A stretch of DNA of 64,000 nucleotides. It comes from Niallia taxi. GTDB taxonomy: Bacteria; Bacillota; Bacilli; Bacillales; Cytobacillaceae. This document shows positions 42,463 through 49,937 of this stretch, in pieces. The stretch spans positions 3,396,001-3,460,000 of the forward strand of contig NZ_CP102589.1 of the NCBI RefSeq assembly GCF_032818155.1, read 5' to 3'. Every line of letters starts with the position of its first letter. The stretch's first letter is position 1. The position numbers and the translations under genes were made by a program. A model generated the notes under the pieces. The model did not search any database and had not been told where the DNA came from. It saw nothing but the letters and a program-made list of their open reading frames with translations.

Positions 42463-43221
42463 TTAAAAAGCTGTCCATCCTGCATCTGCAGTAATTACTG
42501 TACCATTAACGAAGCTTGACTCCTCAGATGCAAGGAATAGTGCAACATTCGCCACTTCCTCTGGCTTGCCGATGCGAGGGTTTACACCAAGACCTGGCTG
42601 CACTCTTCCCATTCCAAATGGATTAACATTTGTCATGGAAGCACCGATGTTTGTTTCTACTCCTCCTGGAGCAATTGCATTACAGCGAATGCCTTTTTGC
42701 GCATACATGTATCCAGTGTTTTTAGTGAATCCAACAACCGCATGCTTGGAAGCAGTATAAGCAGCACCTGCCCTTGCACCTTGTAGTCCGCCTGCAGATG
42801 CTACATTGATAATTACACCACTCTCCTTTTCCAAGAAAATCGGAAGAGCCTTCCTTGTTGCACGCATGACACTTGTTGTATTAATAGCAAATATTCTGTC
42901 CCAATTATCATCTTGAATATCACCAGCAGGTTCAAAGTTATCCATAATTCCTGCATTATTTACTAAAATATCAAGTGTGCCGAAGGTTTGGATTGTCGCA
43001 TCAATTAAATTTTGGATGTCCTCTTCCTTGGCAACATTTGCTATGACTGCAATTGCATTGCCACCACTGGACTTAATTTCTTCTACAGTTGCATTTGCTG
43101 CATCCGCGTTAATATCTGAAACAGTAACCTTTGCCCCTTCTTTAGCATAAAGAAGAGCAATTTGTTTTCCCATCCCTGATCCTGCTCCTGTTATAACTGC
43201 AACCTTGTCTTGAAGTCTCAT
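42463..43221 (-). CDS. Short-chain dehydrogenase/reductase
   Basis: Classical SDR of 252 residues: cofactor loop TGAGSGMGK near 11-19, acidic D at the end of strand 2 (TVSDINA, favouring NAD), LVNNAGIMD near 84-92, active-site serine in NVASAGG, YTASKHAVVGFTK (Y-x3-K) near 151-163 and the C-terminal FVNGTVITADAGWTAF. Substrate unknown. ATG 43221 is taken because GGAGGTATAAAT precedes it; the frame continues to 43266 without a site. Divergent from a TetR-family gene, which probably controls it. Confidence 0.88.
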   Translation of the reverse strand: MRLQDKVAVITGAGSGMGKQIALLYAKEGAKVTVSDINADAANATVEEIKSSGGNAIAVIANVAKEEDIQNLIDATIQTFGTLDILVNNAGIMDNFEPAGDIQDDNWDRIFAINTTSVMRATRKALPIFLEKESGVIINVASAGGLQGARAGAAYTASKHAVVGFTKNTGYMYAQKGIRCNAIAPGGVETNIGASMTNVNPFGMGRVQPGLGVNPRIGKPEEVANVALFLASEESSFVNGTVITADAGWTAF

Positions 43222-43281
43222 ATTTATACCTCCATATAGTGGCGAATAACTGGTATCCGCTTTCATATTTTGTAGTTTCCC

Positions 43282-43305
43282 CTGTTAGTTATAGTATAAT
43301 AACAG
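43282..43305. promoter_or_regulatory. Inverted repeat in SDR/tetR divergent region
   Basis: Arms CTGTTA (43282-43287) and TAACAG (43300-43305) separated by 12 AT-rich bases, a size typical for TetR-family operators. Confidence 0.45.
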
Positions 43306-43411
43306 TAAGAATCAAGGACAATCAGCAAACAAGACGGCTTTTGTCTATTATCCAACAGACCAACTATAAAAAGCTGTTCAAGTCCTTTTTAATGAACATT
43401 TGAGGTGACAT

Positions 43412-44023
43412 ATGTCTAGTAAAAATGAATACCTTGATAAAAGAATACTCAAATCGAAAAAGGCATTAAAAGCAGCGTTTCTTTTGCTGATGCAGGAAAA
43501 GAACTTTAAGGATATAACAATCACAGATATTGTCCAAACAGCTGACTTAAACCGAGGTACCTTTTATAAGCATTATTCTTATAAAGAAGAACTATTGAAT
43601 GAAATTATGGACGATGTAATGACAGATTTTATTGCTTCATACCGCGAGCCTTATAAAAATTCTGAAACATTTGAAGTGAGTAAATTAACTTCTAACGCAA
43701 TTAAAGTGTTTGATCATGTTCAAAAGCATGCGAGCTTTTATAAGCTGATCATACACTCTGAAATATTTTCTGGATTTCCATATAAGCTTTGTAATGTACT
43801 AAAAGAATTATCCATTCAAGATTTACATGTACATGAAAATGACGCTCATATTGACAGAGAATTAGCTGCAAGTTATTCTGCCTATGCCATCTATGGCATG
43901 ATTATTGAATGGATTGAAGCTGGTTTTAAATACAGCTCGAGCTATATGGCCGAACAATTGCTACTTATCATCAACAGGAACACAACAGTTGGTGTATTTA
44001 AACCGAGCATTGAAAATACTTAA
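43412..44023 (+). CDS. TetR/AcrR-family regulator
   Basis: Regulator of 203 residues. Helix-turn-helix DITITDIVQTADLNRGTFYKHY near 33-54 is the TetR_N signature; the C-terminal helices (about 80-195) form the effector domain, similar to the TetR_C group often called YsiA/DUF-type. The start ATG follows GAGGTGACAT. Divergent from the SDR gene with an inverted repeat between them, which suggests it represses that gene. Effector unknown. Confidence 0.87.
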   Translation: MSSKNEYLDKRILKSKKALKAAFLLLMQEKNFKDITITDIVQTADLNRGTFYKHYSYKEELLNEIMDDVMTDFIASYREPYKNSETFEVSKLTSNAIKVFDHVQKHASFYKLIIHSEIFSGFPYKLCNVLKELSIQDLHVHENDAHIDRELAASYSAYAIYGMIIEWIEAGFKYSSSYMAEQLLLIINRNTTVGVFKPSIENT

Positions 44024-44025
44024 GT

Positions 44026-44060
44026 GAAGCTCCCTCCTTTATGCAAAAAGGAGAAGCTTC
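44026..44060 (+). terminator. Hairpin after tetR
   Basis: Arms GAAGCT..CTCCTTT and AAAGGAG.AGCTTC around ATGCAA; the following T run is short, so efficiency is uncertain. Confidence 0.5.
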
Positions 44061-44144
44061 TATTTGCATAAAAATCACATTTTGGTGATTTTTGACACAC
44101 CCTTTAGGAAAAATTCAATTTTCAGACACAATCTCTTGGCTTAT

Positions 44145-44162
44145 TTGTGAACTGTTTCACAA
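44145..44162. promoter_or_regulatory. Rex operator upstream of the DoxX gene
   Basis: TTGTGAACTGTTTCACAA is a perfect inverted repeat TTGTGAA-N4-TTCACAA, the Rex (NADH-sensing repressor) consensus, about 75 bp before the gene and just upstream of a TATATT -10-like box near 44189. Confidence 0.8.
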
Positions 44163-44236
44163 TTTCAGTTTTTCCTTCCTACTTTTTGCTATATTTAACT
44201 TGTAAGAAATAATAAAATAAAGGAAGGATGAACATT

Positions 44237-44758
44237 ATGTTTAATGCTTTTTTAAGAGAAAATAAAGTTGCTTCTGTCATTTTAACTGTTATTCGTTTAT
44301 TTCTTGGTTACTCTTGGTTTAAATCTGGTTTTGGAAAATTGACAGGTGATGGATTTGATGCAAGCGGATTTTTGACAAATGCAATTAAAAACCCTGTTAC
44401 AGGTCCTGACGGCGCCGTTTACGGCTGGTATACAAGTTTCATAGAAGGCTTTGCGATGCCGAATGTTGGATTATTTAACGTATTAATACCAATAGGAGAA
44501 TTACTTGTCGGTCTTGGACTGATTCTCGGATGCTTAACAACTGCAGCTGCCTTATTTGGAGTAGTAATGAACTTCTCTTTCCTCCTTGCAGGGACAATTT
44601 CTCATAACCCTACAGATATACTAATGGGATTAATGATTATGTTTGCAGGTGCGAATGCAGGATACTATGGACTGGACAGATGGGTGCTGCCATTCTTACG
44701 AAAAACTATTCTTAAAGACAATAAGGAAAAACCGTTATCTCCTAACTTAAGAACTTAA
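44237..44758 (+). CDS. DoxX-family membrane protein
   Basis: Membrane protein of 173 residues with four helices. SVILTVIRLFLGYSWFKSGFGKL is the DoxX N-terminal motif; IPIGELLVGLGLILGCLTTAAALFGVVMNFSFL forms two further helices. This long form resembles the small DoxD subunit of thiosulfate:quinone oxidoreductase; related proteins are involved in redox stress. ATG 44237 has nine bases to AGGAAGG; ATG 44228 abuts that site. A perfect Rex operator lies upstream, so expression should rise when NADH accumulates under oxygen limitation. Next to the anaerobic nrdDG genes. Confidence 0.85.
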   Translation: MFNAFLRENKVASVILTVIRLFLGYSWFKSGFGKLTGDGFDASGFLTNAIKNPVTGPDGAVYGWYTSFIEGFAMPNVGLFNVLIPIGELLVGLGLILGCLTTAAALFGVVMNFSFLLAGTISHNPTDILMGLMIMFAGANAGYYGLDRWVLPFLRKTILKDNKEKPLSPNLRT

Positions 44759-44771
44759 TTTATAAAAAATC

Positions 44772-44803
44772 AAAAAGCATGTGCAAACAGCACATGCTTA
44801 TTC
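44772..44803. terminator. Bidirectional terminator between DoxX gene and nrdG
   Basis: Perfect 10-bp arms AAGCATGTGC (44775-44784) and GCACATGCTT (44790-44799) around AAACA. Confidence 0.85.
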
Positions 44804-44809
44804 TTTTCG

Positions 44810-45295
44810 TTATATTATGTAAAGCACTGTTTTTTCCTCTAATAGACTGCGTGAGCAGTCTATTAGTCTTTGGTTCCTACTCCCCATAAACGACAGGGTC
44901 AAATCGCGTTTTTCAGCTACAAAGGGACCATCTACGACGACATCAATCAGCTTGCATATCGCTTTGCTGCTTTGGCGACTGATTAGCTCCTCCCATGTGT
45001 ATCCTGTATAGCACCATATATTTTTCCCTCTTTCCTTCAGTGCTGAGGCAAGTGTAAGCAATTCATCGTGACACTGATAAAAGGGCTCTCCTCCACTAAA
45101 CGTAATATCATTGAGAGTATTCTTCATCAGAAGATCAAATATTTCCATTGTCTTCAGCTCCTTGCCACCACCCACGTTCCAGCTTTGCGGATTGTGACAG
45201 CCTCTGCATTTATGAGGACAGCCAGCGAAAAAAATAGTGCTTCTTAAGCCTGGACCATCCACAATACTGTCTTGAATGATATTTAAAACCCTCAT
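44810..45295 (-). CDS. nrdG: Anaerobic ribonucleotide reductase activating protein
   Basis: Radical SAM enzyme of 161 residues that installs the glycyl radical on NrdD. The [4Fe-4S] motif CPHKCRGC (CxxxCxxC) lies near residues 27-34 after DGPGLRSTIFFAG; TFSGGEPFYQ is the SAM-binding GGE block. The start ATG at 45295 overlaps the nrdD stop as ATGA; a longer frame to 45343 lies inside nrdD. Functional only without oxygen. Confidence 0.93.
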   Translation of the reverse strand: MRVLNIIQDSIVDGPGLRSTIFFAGCPHKCRGCHNPQSWNVGGGKELKTMEIFDLLMKNTLNDITFSGGEPFYQCHDELLTLASALKERGKNIWCYTGYTWEELISRQSSKAICKLIDVVVDGPFVAEKRDLTLSFMGSRNQRLIDCSRSLLEEKTVLYII

Positions 45296-47136
45296 AAGTG
45301 CTTCACACGATCCTTCTCTTCTGACCGTTTCGCTGTGTTCCACTTATCCAGCGACCCAACAAGATATCCGGTTATTCTGCGTATCCGTTCAAAGTTTTTC
45401 TCGCCGACAGCACTGCAGCTTGGACAGCTGTTATCAATAATTCCTTTGTAACCGCATGAAAGACAGCGATCAACAGGATGATTAATACTGCCATACCCGA
45501 TGCCTGCTTCCTTCATTGCCCGAACAATTTGCTCCATCGCCGCATGGTTTTTGCTTGCATCTCCATTCAGTTCTAAATATGTTATATGTCCTCCATTAGT
45601 CAGCTGGTGAAAGGGTGCTTCTTTATTGATTTTTTCAAGGGCGCTGATTTTGTAATAAACTGGTATATGAAAGCTGTTTGTAAAGTAAGGGCGATCTGTC
45701 ACTCCCTTTATCATACCGAATTTCCTTCTTGCTTCCCTTTGTGCCTTGCCTGCAAGAGATTCAGCTGGCGTTGCCAAAAGGGAGTAGTTTAACTTTTTTT
45801 CTATTGTCGCTTCATCTGTCCTTTTTCGGATATGATTGATGATTTGTAATCCAAGCTTATAGGAATCCTCCTGTTCGCCATGATGAAAGCCTGTTAGGGC
45901 AACAAGCGCTTCAGCAAGACCTACGAACCCAAGCGACAATGTTCCCTGCTTCCAAATTTCCTCAAGTGTATCTTCAGGGTTAAGCGACTCACCATTTGTC
46001 CATACACCTTGTGTAAACAGAAATTTAAAGGTTGCCGCCTTTTTCATTCCTTGAAATTGATACCGCTCATATAATTGCTCAATAGCAATATGTATATATG
46101 TGTCTAAGCGCTTAAAAAAATCCTCCGTTGAGTCAGATTCCAATGCAAGGAGGGGAAGATTAAGGCTTGTGAAGGAAAGGTTTCCCCTGCCAATGCAGCC
46201 AGAATCTCCGTGGATATTTCCCAGCACTCTCGTTCTGCAGCCCATTGTTGCTGCTTCTGACTCTTTTGTGCCATTATAATATTCTTTGTTAAAAGGAGCA
46301 TCGAGAAAAAGAAAATTAGGAAATAGCCTTGTACTTGTCGTTTCAATAGCAAGCTGGAAAAGGTCATAGCTTACATCTTCTTTGTTGTAATTGATGCCCT
46401 CCTTCACTTTAAAAACAATAATCGGAAATATCGGAGTCTCCCCTTTACCTAGACCTGCCTTCACAGCAAGCAGCAGGCTTTTAACGAGAAGTCTTCCTTC
46501 AACAGATATATCTGTGCCCAAATTTATCGATACAAACGGTGTCTGCCCTCCGCCTCTTGAATGCATGCTGTTGCATTCATGAACAAATGCTTCACACGCT
46601 TGGTATGTTTCTTCCTCTGTCCATCGCCAAGCCACTTCATGTACTTCTTCATCGCTTCCATGAAGTTCAGCTAATTTACTTCTATTACGGTGAAATGACT
46701 TTTGGATATATGGAGCCAGGTCATAGTCAAACAGCGGGATTGCTTGTCCTCCATGCTGCTGGTTTTGATTTGCTTGCAGGATAATGGATGTCAATGCCAA
46801 AGCACTCGTTATGCTCTTCGGTTCCCGCATAAAACCATGCCCTGTATTGAAGCCCCCCTCCAATATCTTTCCTAATGGAATTTGACAACAGGTTGCAGTC
46901 CCAGATGAATAAAAATCAAGATCATGAATATGAATATGCCCACTTAAGTACGCACTTTTTGCTTGTTCTGACAGCAGCCTTTCTATAGTAAAATGCTTTG
47001 TTGCGGCAGACGCAAAATGCATCATATGACTCATTGGCGCCATTCCATCCATATTGGCATTCTCCTGAATCAGGTCTACCCCTTCACCCTTTGATATATC
47101 AGCAAACTCCTTCATTAACTCTTCATATGTGCCCAT
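45292..47136 (-). CDS. nrdD: Anaerobic (class III) ribonucleoside-triphosphate reductase
   Basis: Makes deoxyribonucleotides under anoxia using a glycyl radical. The 614-residue chain contains HIHDLDFY, the thiyl-radical region CNSMHSRGGGQTPFVS, a C-terminal zinc site CLSCGYKG..CPSC and the glycyl-radical loop RRITGYLVGS (Gly near 590). No N-terminal ATP-cone precedes the catalytic domain, so overall-activity control by dATP through a cone is not expected. Coupled to nrdG. Two NrdR-type boxes lie 60-100 bp upstream. AGAGGAAATA precedes the ATG. Confidence 0.95.
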   Translation of the reverse strand: MGTYEELMKEFADISKGEGVDLIQENANMDGMAPMSHMMHFASAATKHFTIERLLSEQAKSAYLSGHIHIHDLDFYSSGTATCCQIPLGKILEGGFNTGHGFMREPKSITSALALTSIILQANQNQQHGGQAIPLFDYDLAPYIQKSFHRNRSKLAELHGSDEEVHEVAWRWTEEETYQACEAFVHECNSMHSRGGGQTPFVSINLGTDISVEGRLLVKSLLLAVKAGLGKGETPIFPIIVFKVKEGINYNKEDVSYDLFQLAIETTSTRLFPNFLFLDAPFNKEYYNGTKESEAATMGCRTRVLGNIHGDSGCIGRGNLSFTSLNLPLLALESDSTEDFFKRLDTYIHIAIEQLYERYQFQGMKKAATFKFLFTQGVWTNGESLNPEDTLEEIWKQGTLSLGFVGLAEALVALTGFHHGEQEDSYKLGLQIINHIRKRTDEATIEKKLNYSLLATPAESLAGKAQREARRKFGMIKGVTDRPYFTNSFHIPVYYKISALEKINKEAPFHQLTNGGHITYLELNGDASKNHAAMEQIVRAMKEAGIGYGSINHPVDRCLSCGYKGIIDNSCPSCSAVGEKNFERIRRITGYLVGSLDKWNTAKRSEEKDRVKHL

Positions 47137-47196
47137 TATTTCCTCTCCCTTAAGTGAATTCTTTTCCCATTATAAATGAATTCATTTAAAAAATAT

Positions 47197-47238
47197 CTAT
47201 ATGTAGTATACAATTCACAAAACGTACACAATATCTAG
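47197..47238. promoter_or_regulatory. Tandem NrdR boxes upstream of nrdDG
   Basis: Cores CTATATGTAG (47197-47206) and CAATATCTAG (47229-47238) fit CWATATNTWG of the NrdR box and lie 32 bp apart, the three-turn spacing usual for NrdR. The second is embedded in ACACAATATCTAGTTGTG. Confidence 0.7.
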
Positions 47239-47337
47239 TTGTGAAGCTTATTCAAAAAAATCAACAGATCTCCTCAAAAACCGCTTTTTTATGCTAAACT
47301 AAAACGGAATGAATAAAAAAATAAGGAGCATGCCTTT

Positions 47338-48060
47338 ATGTCAAAAGGGACAATTAAAGAAATTTTATTCTACAGCAATGCATTACAAGAAGAGATAAAA
47401 CTGCTTGTTTATTTGCCTCCAGACTATTCTGCTTTATATAAGTATCATCTATTAATCGCCCAGGACGGAAAGGATTATTTTCAACTGGGGCGGATTGGTA
47501 GGATTGCAGATGAGCTGCATTCAAATCATCAAATTCAAGGAACGATAATTGTCGGAATACCTTATAAAGACATCGCTGACAGAAGGGCTAAATACCATCC
47601 GGACGGAGAACAAGCGCAAAGCTATATCCGTTTCCTTGCACATGAGCTTACTCCATTTTTGGACAACGAATTTCCGACATACCAAATGGGACTTGGACGA
47701 GGACTTATCGGTGATTCATTAGGTGCGACTGTATCCCTTATGACTGCATTAAAGTACCCGCATACATTCGGCAAGGTAATGCTGCAGTCTCCATATGTAA
47801 ATAAAGAAGTACTGACAGCTGTTGATGCTTTTCAGTCCTTTCATCTTCTTGAAATATTTCATATAATCGGAAAACAAGAAACGGCTGTCAAAACCTCGAG
47901 CAATACAATAGAGGATTTCCTTGAACCTAATCGGGATTTGGCTAACCTGCTCCATAAATCGAATGCTGATTACTATTACGAGGAATTTGATGGAAATCAT
48001 ACATGGAAATTCTGGCAGCCATACTTGAAGAATATTTTAATGCAAATGTATCCAAGCTAA
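47338..48060 (+). CDS. yjcH: Alpha/beta-hydrolase, esterase D-like (YjcH)
   Basis: Predicted cytoplasmic esterase of 240 residues. It starts with a beta-rich part (KLLVYLPPDYS), has LLIAQDGKDYF, and a nucleophile elbow GRGLIGDSLGATVSL (Ser near 126), with FDGNHTWKFWQPYL providing the probable catalytic histidine near 225. It resembles Bacillus YjcH and enterochelin-esterase-like hydrolases. In B. subtilis yjcH is beside yjcG, as here. AAGGAG precedes the ATG. Substrate unknown. Confidence 0.82.
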   Translation: MSKGTIKEILFYSNALQEEIKLLVYLPPDYSALYKYHLLIAQDGKDYFQLGRIGRIADELHSNHQIQGTIIVGIPYKDIADRRAKYHPDGEQAQSYIRFLAHELTPFLDNEFPTYQMGLGRGLIGDSLGATVSLMTALKYPHTFGKVMLQSPYVNKEVLTAVDAFQSFHLLEIFHIIGKQETAVKTSSNTIEDFLEPNRDLANLLHKSNADYYYEEFDGNHTWKFWQPYLKNILMQMYPS

Positions 48061-48105
48061 ATTAGCAACATTTTATATATGAAAATAATGAAAAAACAGA
48101 TATTT

Positions 48106-48135
48106 TTGAACATCATTTTATAAATTTGTTATAAT
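48106..48135 (+). promoter_or_regulatory. Sigma-A promoter of yjcG
   Basis: TTGAAC (48106-48111), 18-bp spacer, TATAAT (48130-48135), about 90 bp before the gene. Confidence 0.65.
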
Positions 48136-48226
48136 ATCTTACAGATACTGCAAAACTGCAAGTAGGGCTAAAAATGCCTGCCTTTAGAAGAACATTACTT
48201 GAAAAGACGAAATGGGGGTTTCAACC

Positions 48227-48739
48227 ATGAAATATGGCATCGCTATTTTTCCAGGAAAAGAGCTGCAAGATTTAGCTAATTCTTACCGTAAGCGCTACGA
48301 TCCCAAATACGCTCTAATACCGCCACATATAACACTAGTAGGCGAATTTAATGCAGATAATGATGAGATTAAAACAATCAGCGACAAATTGCAGAAAGTG
48401 GCGAGCCATTACCATTCTATTGCCATTAAAGTTTTGAAAATCAGCACATTTCAGCCTGTCAATAATGTCATTTACCTTAAAATTGAACAAAACTCAAATT
48501 TAGAAGATCTACATACGGAAATTATTAATACAATTGGTGTTACACATGAGCACCCATTTATTCCGCATGTCACACTTGGTCAGCAGCTTTCTAATGATGA
48601 ACATTTAGATTTATACAGCAGCTTAAGAATGCGGACATTCAGCCATGAAGAAACAGCAGATCGGTTTCATCTATTGTATGAACTGGAAAATGGATCATGG
48701 ACTGTATTTGAAACATTTCGTCTTGGAAAAGACGAATAA
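48227..48739 (+). CDS. yjcG: 2H phosphoesterase (YjcG)
   Basis: LigT-like 2H phosphoesterase of 170 residues. Two HxT signature motifs are present: PPHITLVG near residue 39 and IPHVTLGQ near 119, which form the catalytic pair acting on cyclic phosphodiesters or 2',5' bonds. Length and text match Bacillus YjcG, whose physiological substrate is not established. ATG 48227 is eight bases after GGGGG; the ATG at 48212 overlaps that site. Own promoter and terminator. Confidence 0.9.
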   Translation: MKYGIAIFPGKELQDLANSYRKRYDPKYALIPPHITLVGEFNADNDEIKTISDKLQKVASHYHSIAIKVLKISTFQPVNNVIYLKIEQNSNLEDLHTEIINTIGVTHEHPFIPHVTLGQQLSNDEHLDLYSSLRMRTFSHEETADRFHLLYELENGSWTVFETFRLGKDE

Positions 48740-48766
48740 GTGCTTTAAGCAGGCTTATGCAACTTT

Positions 48767-48799
48767 AAAGGAGGACGTCCCTATGGACATCCTCCTTTG
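48767..48799 (+). terminator. Terminator of yjcG
   Basis: Arms AAAGGAGGACGTCC (48767-48780) and GGACATCCTCCTTT (48785-48798), one mismatch, followed by GTTTATTTT. Confidence 0.8.
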
Positions 48800-48854
48800 T
48801 TTATTTTCCTATTTTCTTGTCTAGAATAACGGATGAGAAAGGATGATAATACAT

Positions 48855-49529
48855 ATGGATTTTTTCCACATCGGATCTGAGCTTGTTTTTGGATTTATCG
48901 CACTTCTCCTTTTTACTAAAATATTGGGAAAAACCGTTATCACCCAAGTAACAACATTTGATTTTGTTTGTGTGCTCGTCATTGGAGAATTAGTAGGTAA
49001 TGCGATGTATGATCACAATACTGGTATTAAGGAAATATTGTATGCGGTGATTATTTGGGGTTCGCTGATTTTCCTGACGGAATTTTTAACACAGAAATTT
49101 CGCCGCTCTCGCAGTTTGCTTGAAGGAAAACCATCCATTATTATTCAAAAAGGTAAAATTGATTATGAACAGCTGAAAAAAAATCACCTAGATCTTAATC
49201 AGCTTCAGCATCTGCTTCGGACAAAAGACATCTTTTCCATTAAAGAGTGTCATTATGCTATATTGGAAACAGATGGGACAATCAATACGATAAAAAAACA
49301 GGCATACACTGCCCCTGTACGCAATGAGCTTCAACTCCCAAGCGAAGACAGCGCCATGCCTATCAGTCTTATCTTAGATGGCGAAATTATTGAAGAAAAC
49401 TTGACTGCAGTTGGCTGGGATAAGAAGAAGCTCCTCTTAGAATTATCCGAACTAGGCATTCATTCCCAGAAAACAGTTTTGTATGCAGAATGGCATGAGA
49501 ATGCCCCATTATATGTCCAAAACTTTTAA
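48855..49529 (+). CDS. DUF421 (YetF-type) membrane protein
   Basis: Protein of 224 residues with three N-terminal helices (SELVFGFIALLLFTKILG, FDFVCVLVIGELVGNAMY, LYAVIIWGSLIFLTEFL) and a soluble C-terminal part of two DUF421 folds (SLLEGKPSIIIQKGKIDYE, ETDGTINTIKKQ). Members include YetF, YdfS and YrbG; some are spore inner-membrane proteins and accompany extra spoVA operons, as one does 4 kb away here. ATG 48843 is an alternative start; it abuts the AAAGG site, so I favour 48855. Function unknown. Confidence 0.82.
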   Translation: MDFFHIGSELVFGFIALLLFTKILGKTVITQVTTFDFVCVLVIGELVGNAMYDHNTGIKEILYAVIIWGSLIFLTEFLTQKFRRSRSLLEGKPSIIIQKGKIDYEQLKKNHLDLNQLQHLLRTKDIFSIKECHYAILETDGTINTIKKQAYTAPVRNELQLPSEDSAMPISLILDGEIIEENLTAVGWDKKKLLLELSELGIHSQKTVLYAEWHENAPLYVQNF

Positions 49530-49531
49530 GA

Positions 49532-49783
49532 TTAGACAAGCTCGTTGAAGTTCTGTCCCTTTCCTGTCAATTCGGCAAAGAGCTTGTCTGCCCCTTCTCT
49601 CTCCCGCTTAGAAAATTCCTGCTTGTTACTTGCGGCTAAGAACTGTCTTTCATTCTCATATGTAGTGGAAACAGCGGCAGGAGCATTTATTTTCTCACTT
49701 TTGAATGATTTTTCTTTTAGAGAAAGATCTTGTCTTACATACTGCTCATATTGGTAGTTTGTTAACGGAAGAATATAGCCCAT
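49532..49783 (-). CDS. Hypothetical 83-residue protein
   Basis: I do not recognise a family. The product begins MGYILPLTNYQYEQYVRQD, has a charged, mostly helical middle and ends REREGADKLFAELTGKGQNF. No cysteine or membrane segment. AGGAGG lies eight bases before the ATG, which supports a real gene. It is convergent with the DUF421 gene, only 2 bp apart, and divergent from yjcD. Small proteins with this look are common in Bacillus spore regions, but no function can be assigned. Confidence 0.6.
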   Translation of the reverse strand: MGYILPLTNYQYEQYVRQDLSLKEKSFKSEKINAPAAVSTTYENERQFLAASNKQEFSKREREGADKLFAELTGKGQNFNELV

Positions 49784-49937
49784 ATCGTTTGCCTCCTCAA
49801 TTTTTTATAACCATACCCATATTTCATCTATGGTAATCTTTTTTCTTCCCTTTAATATGGTCTTTTATTTTGCTATGATAATAAGTACGTTAAAAATTTA
49901 TATACAAATGAAGTATTGTACGAAATTGAGGTTAATT

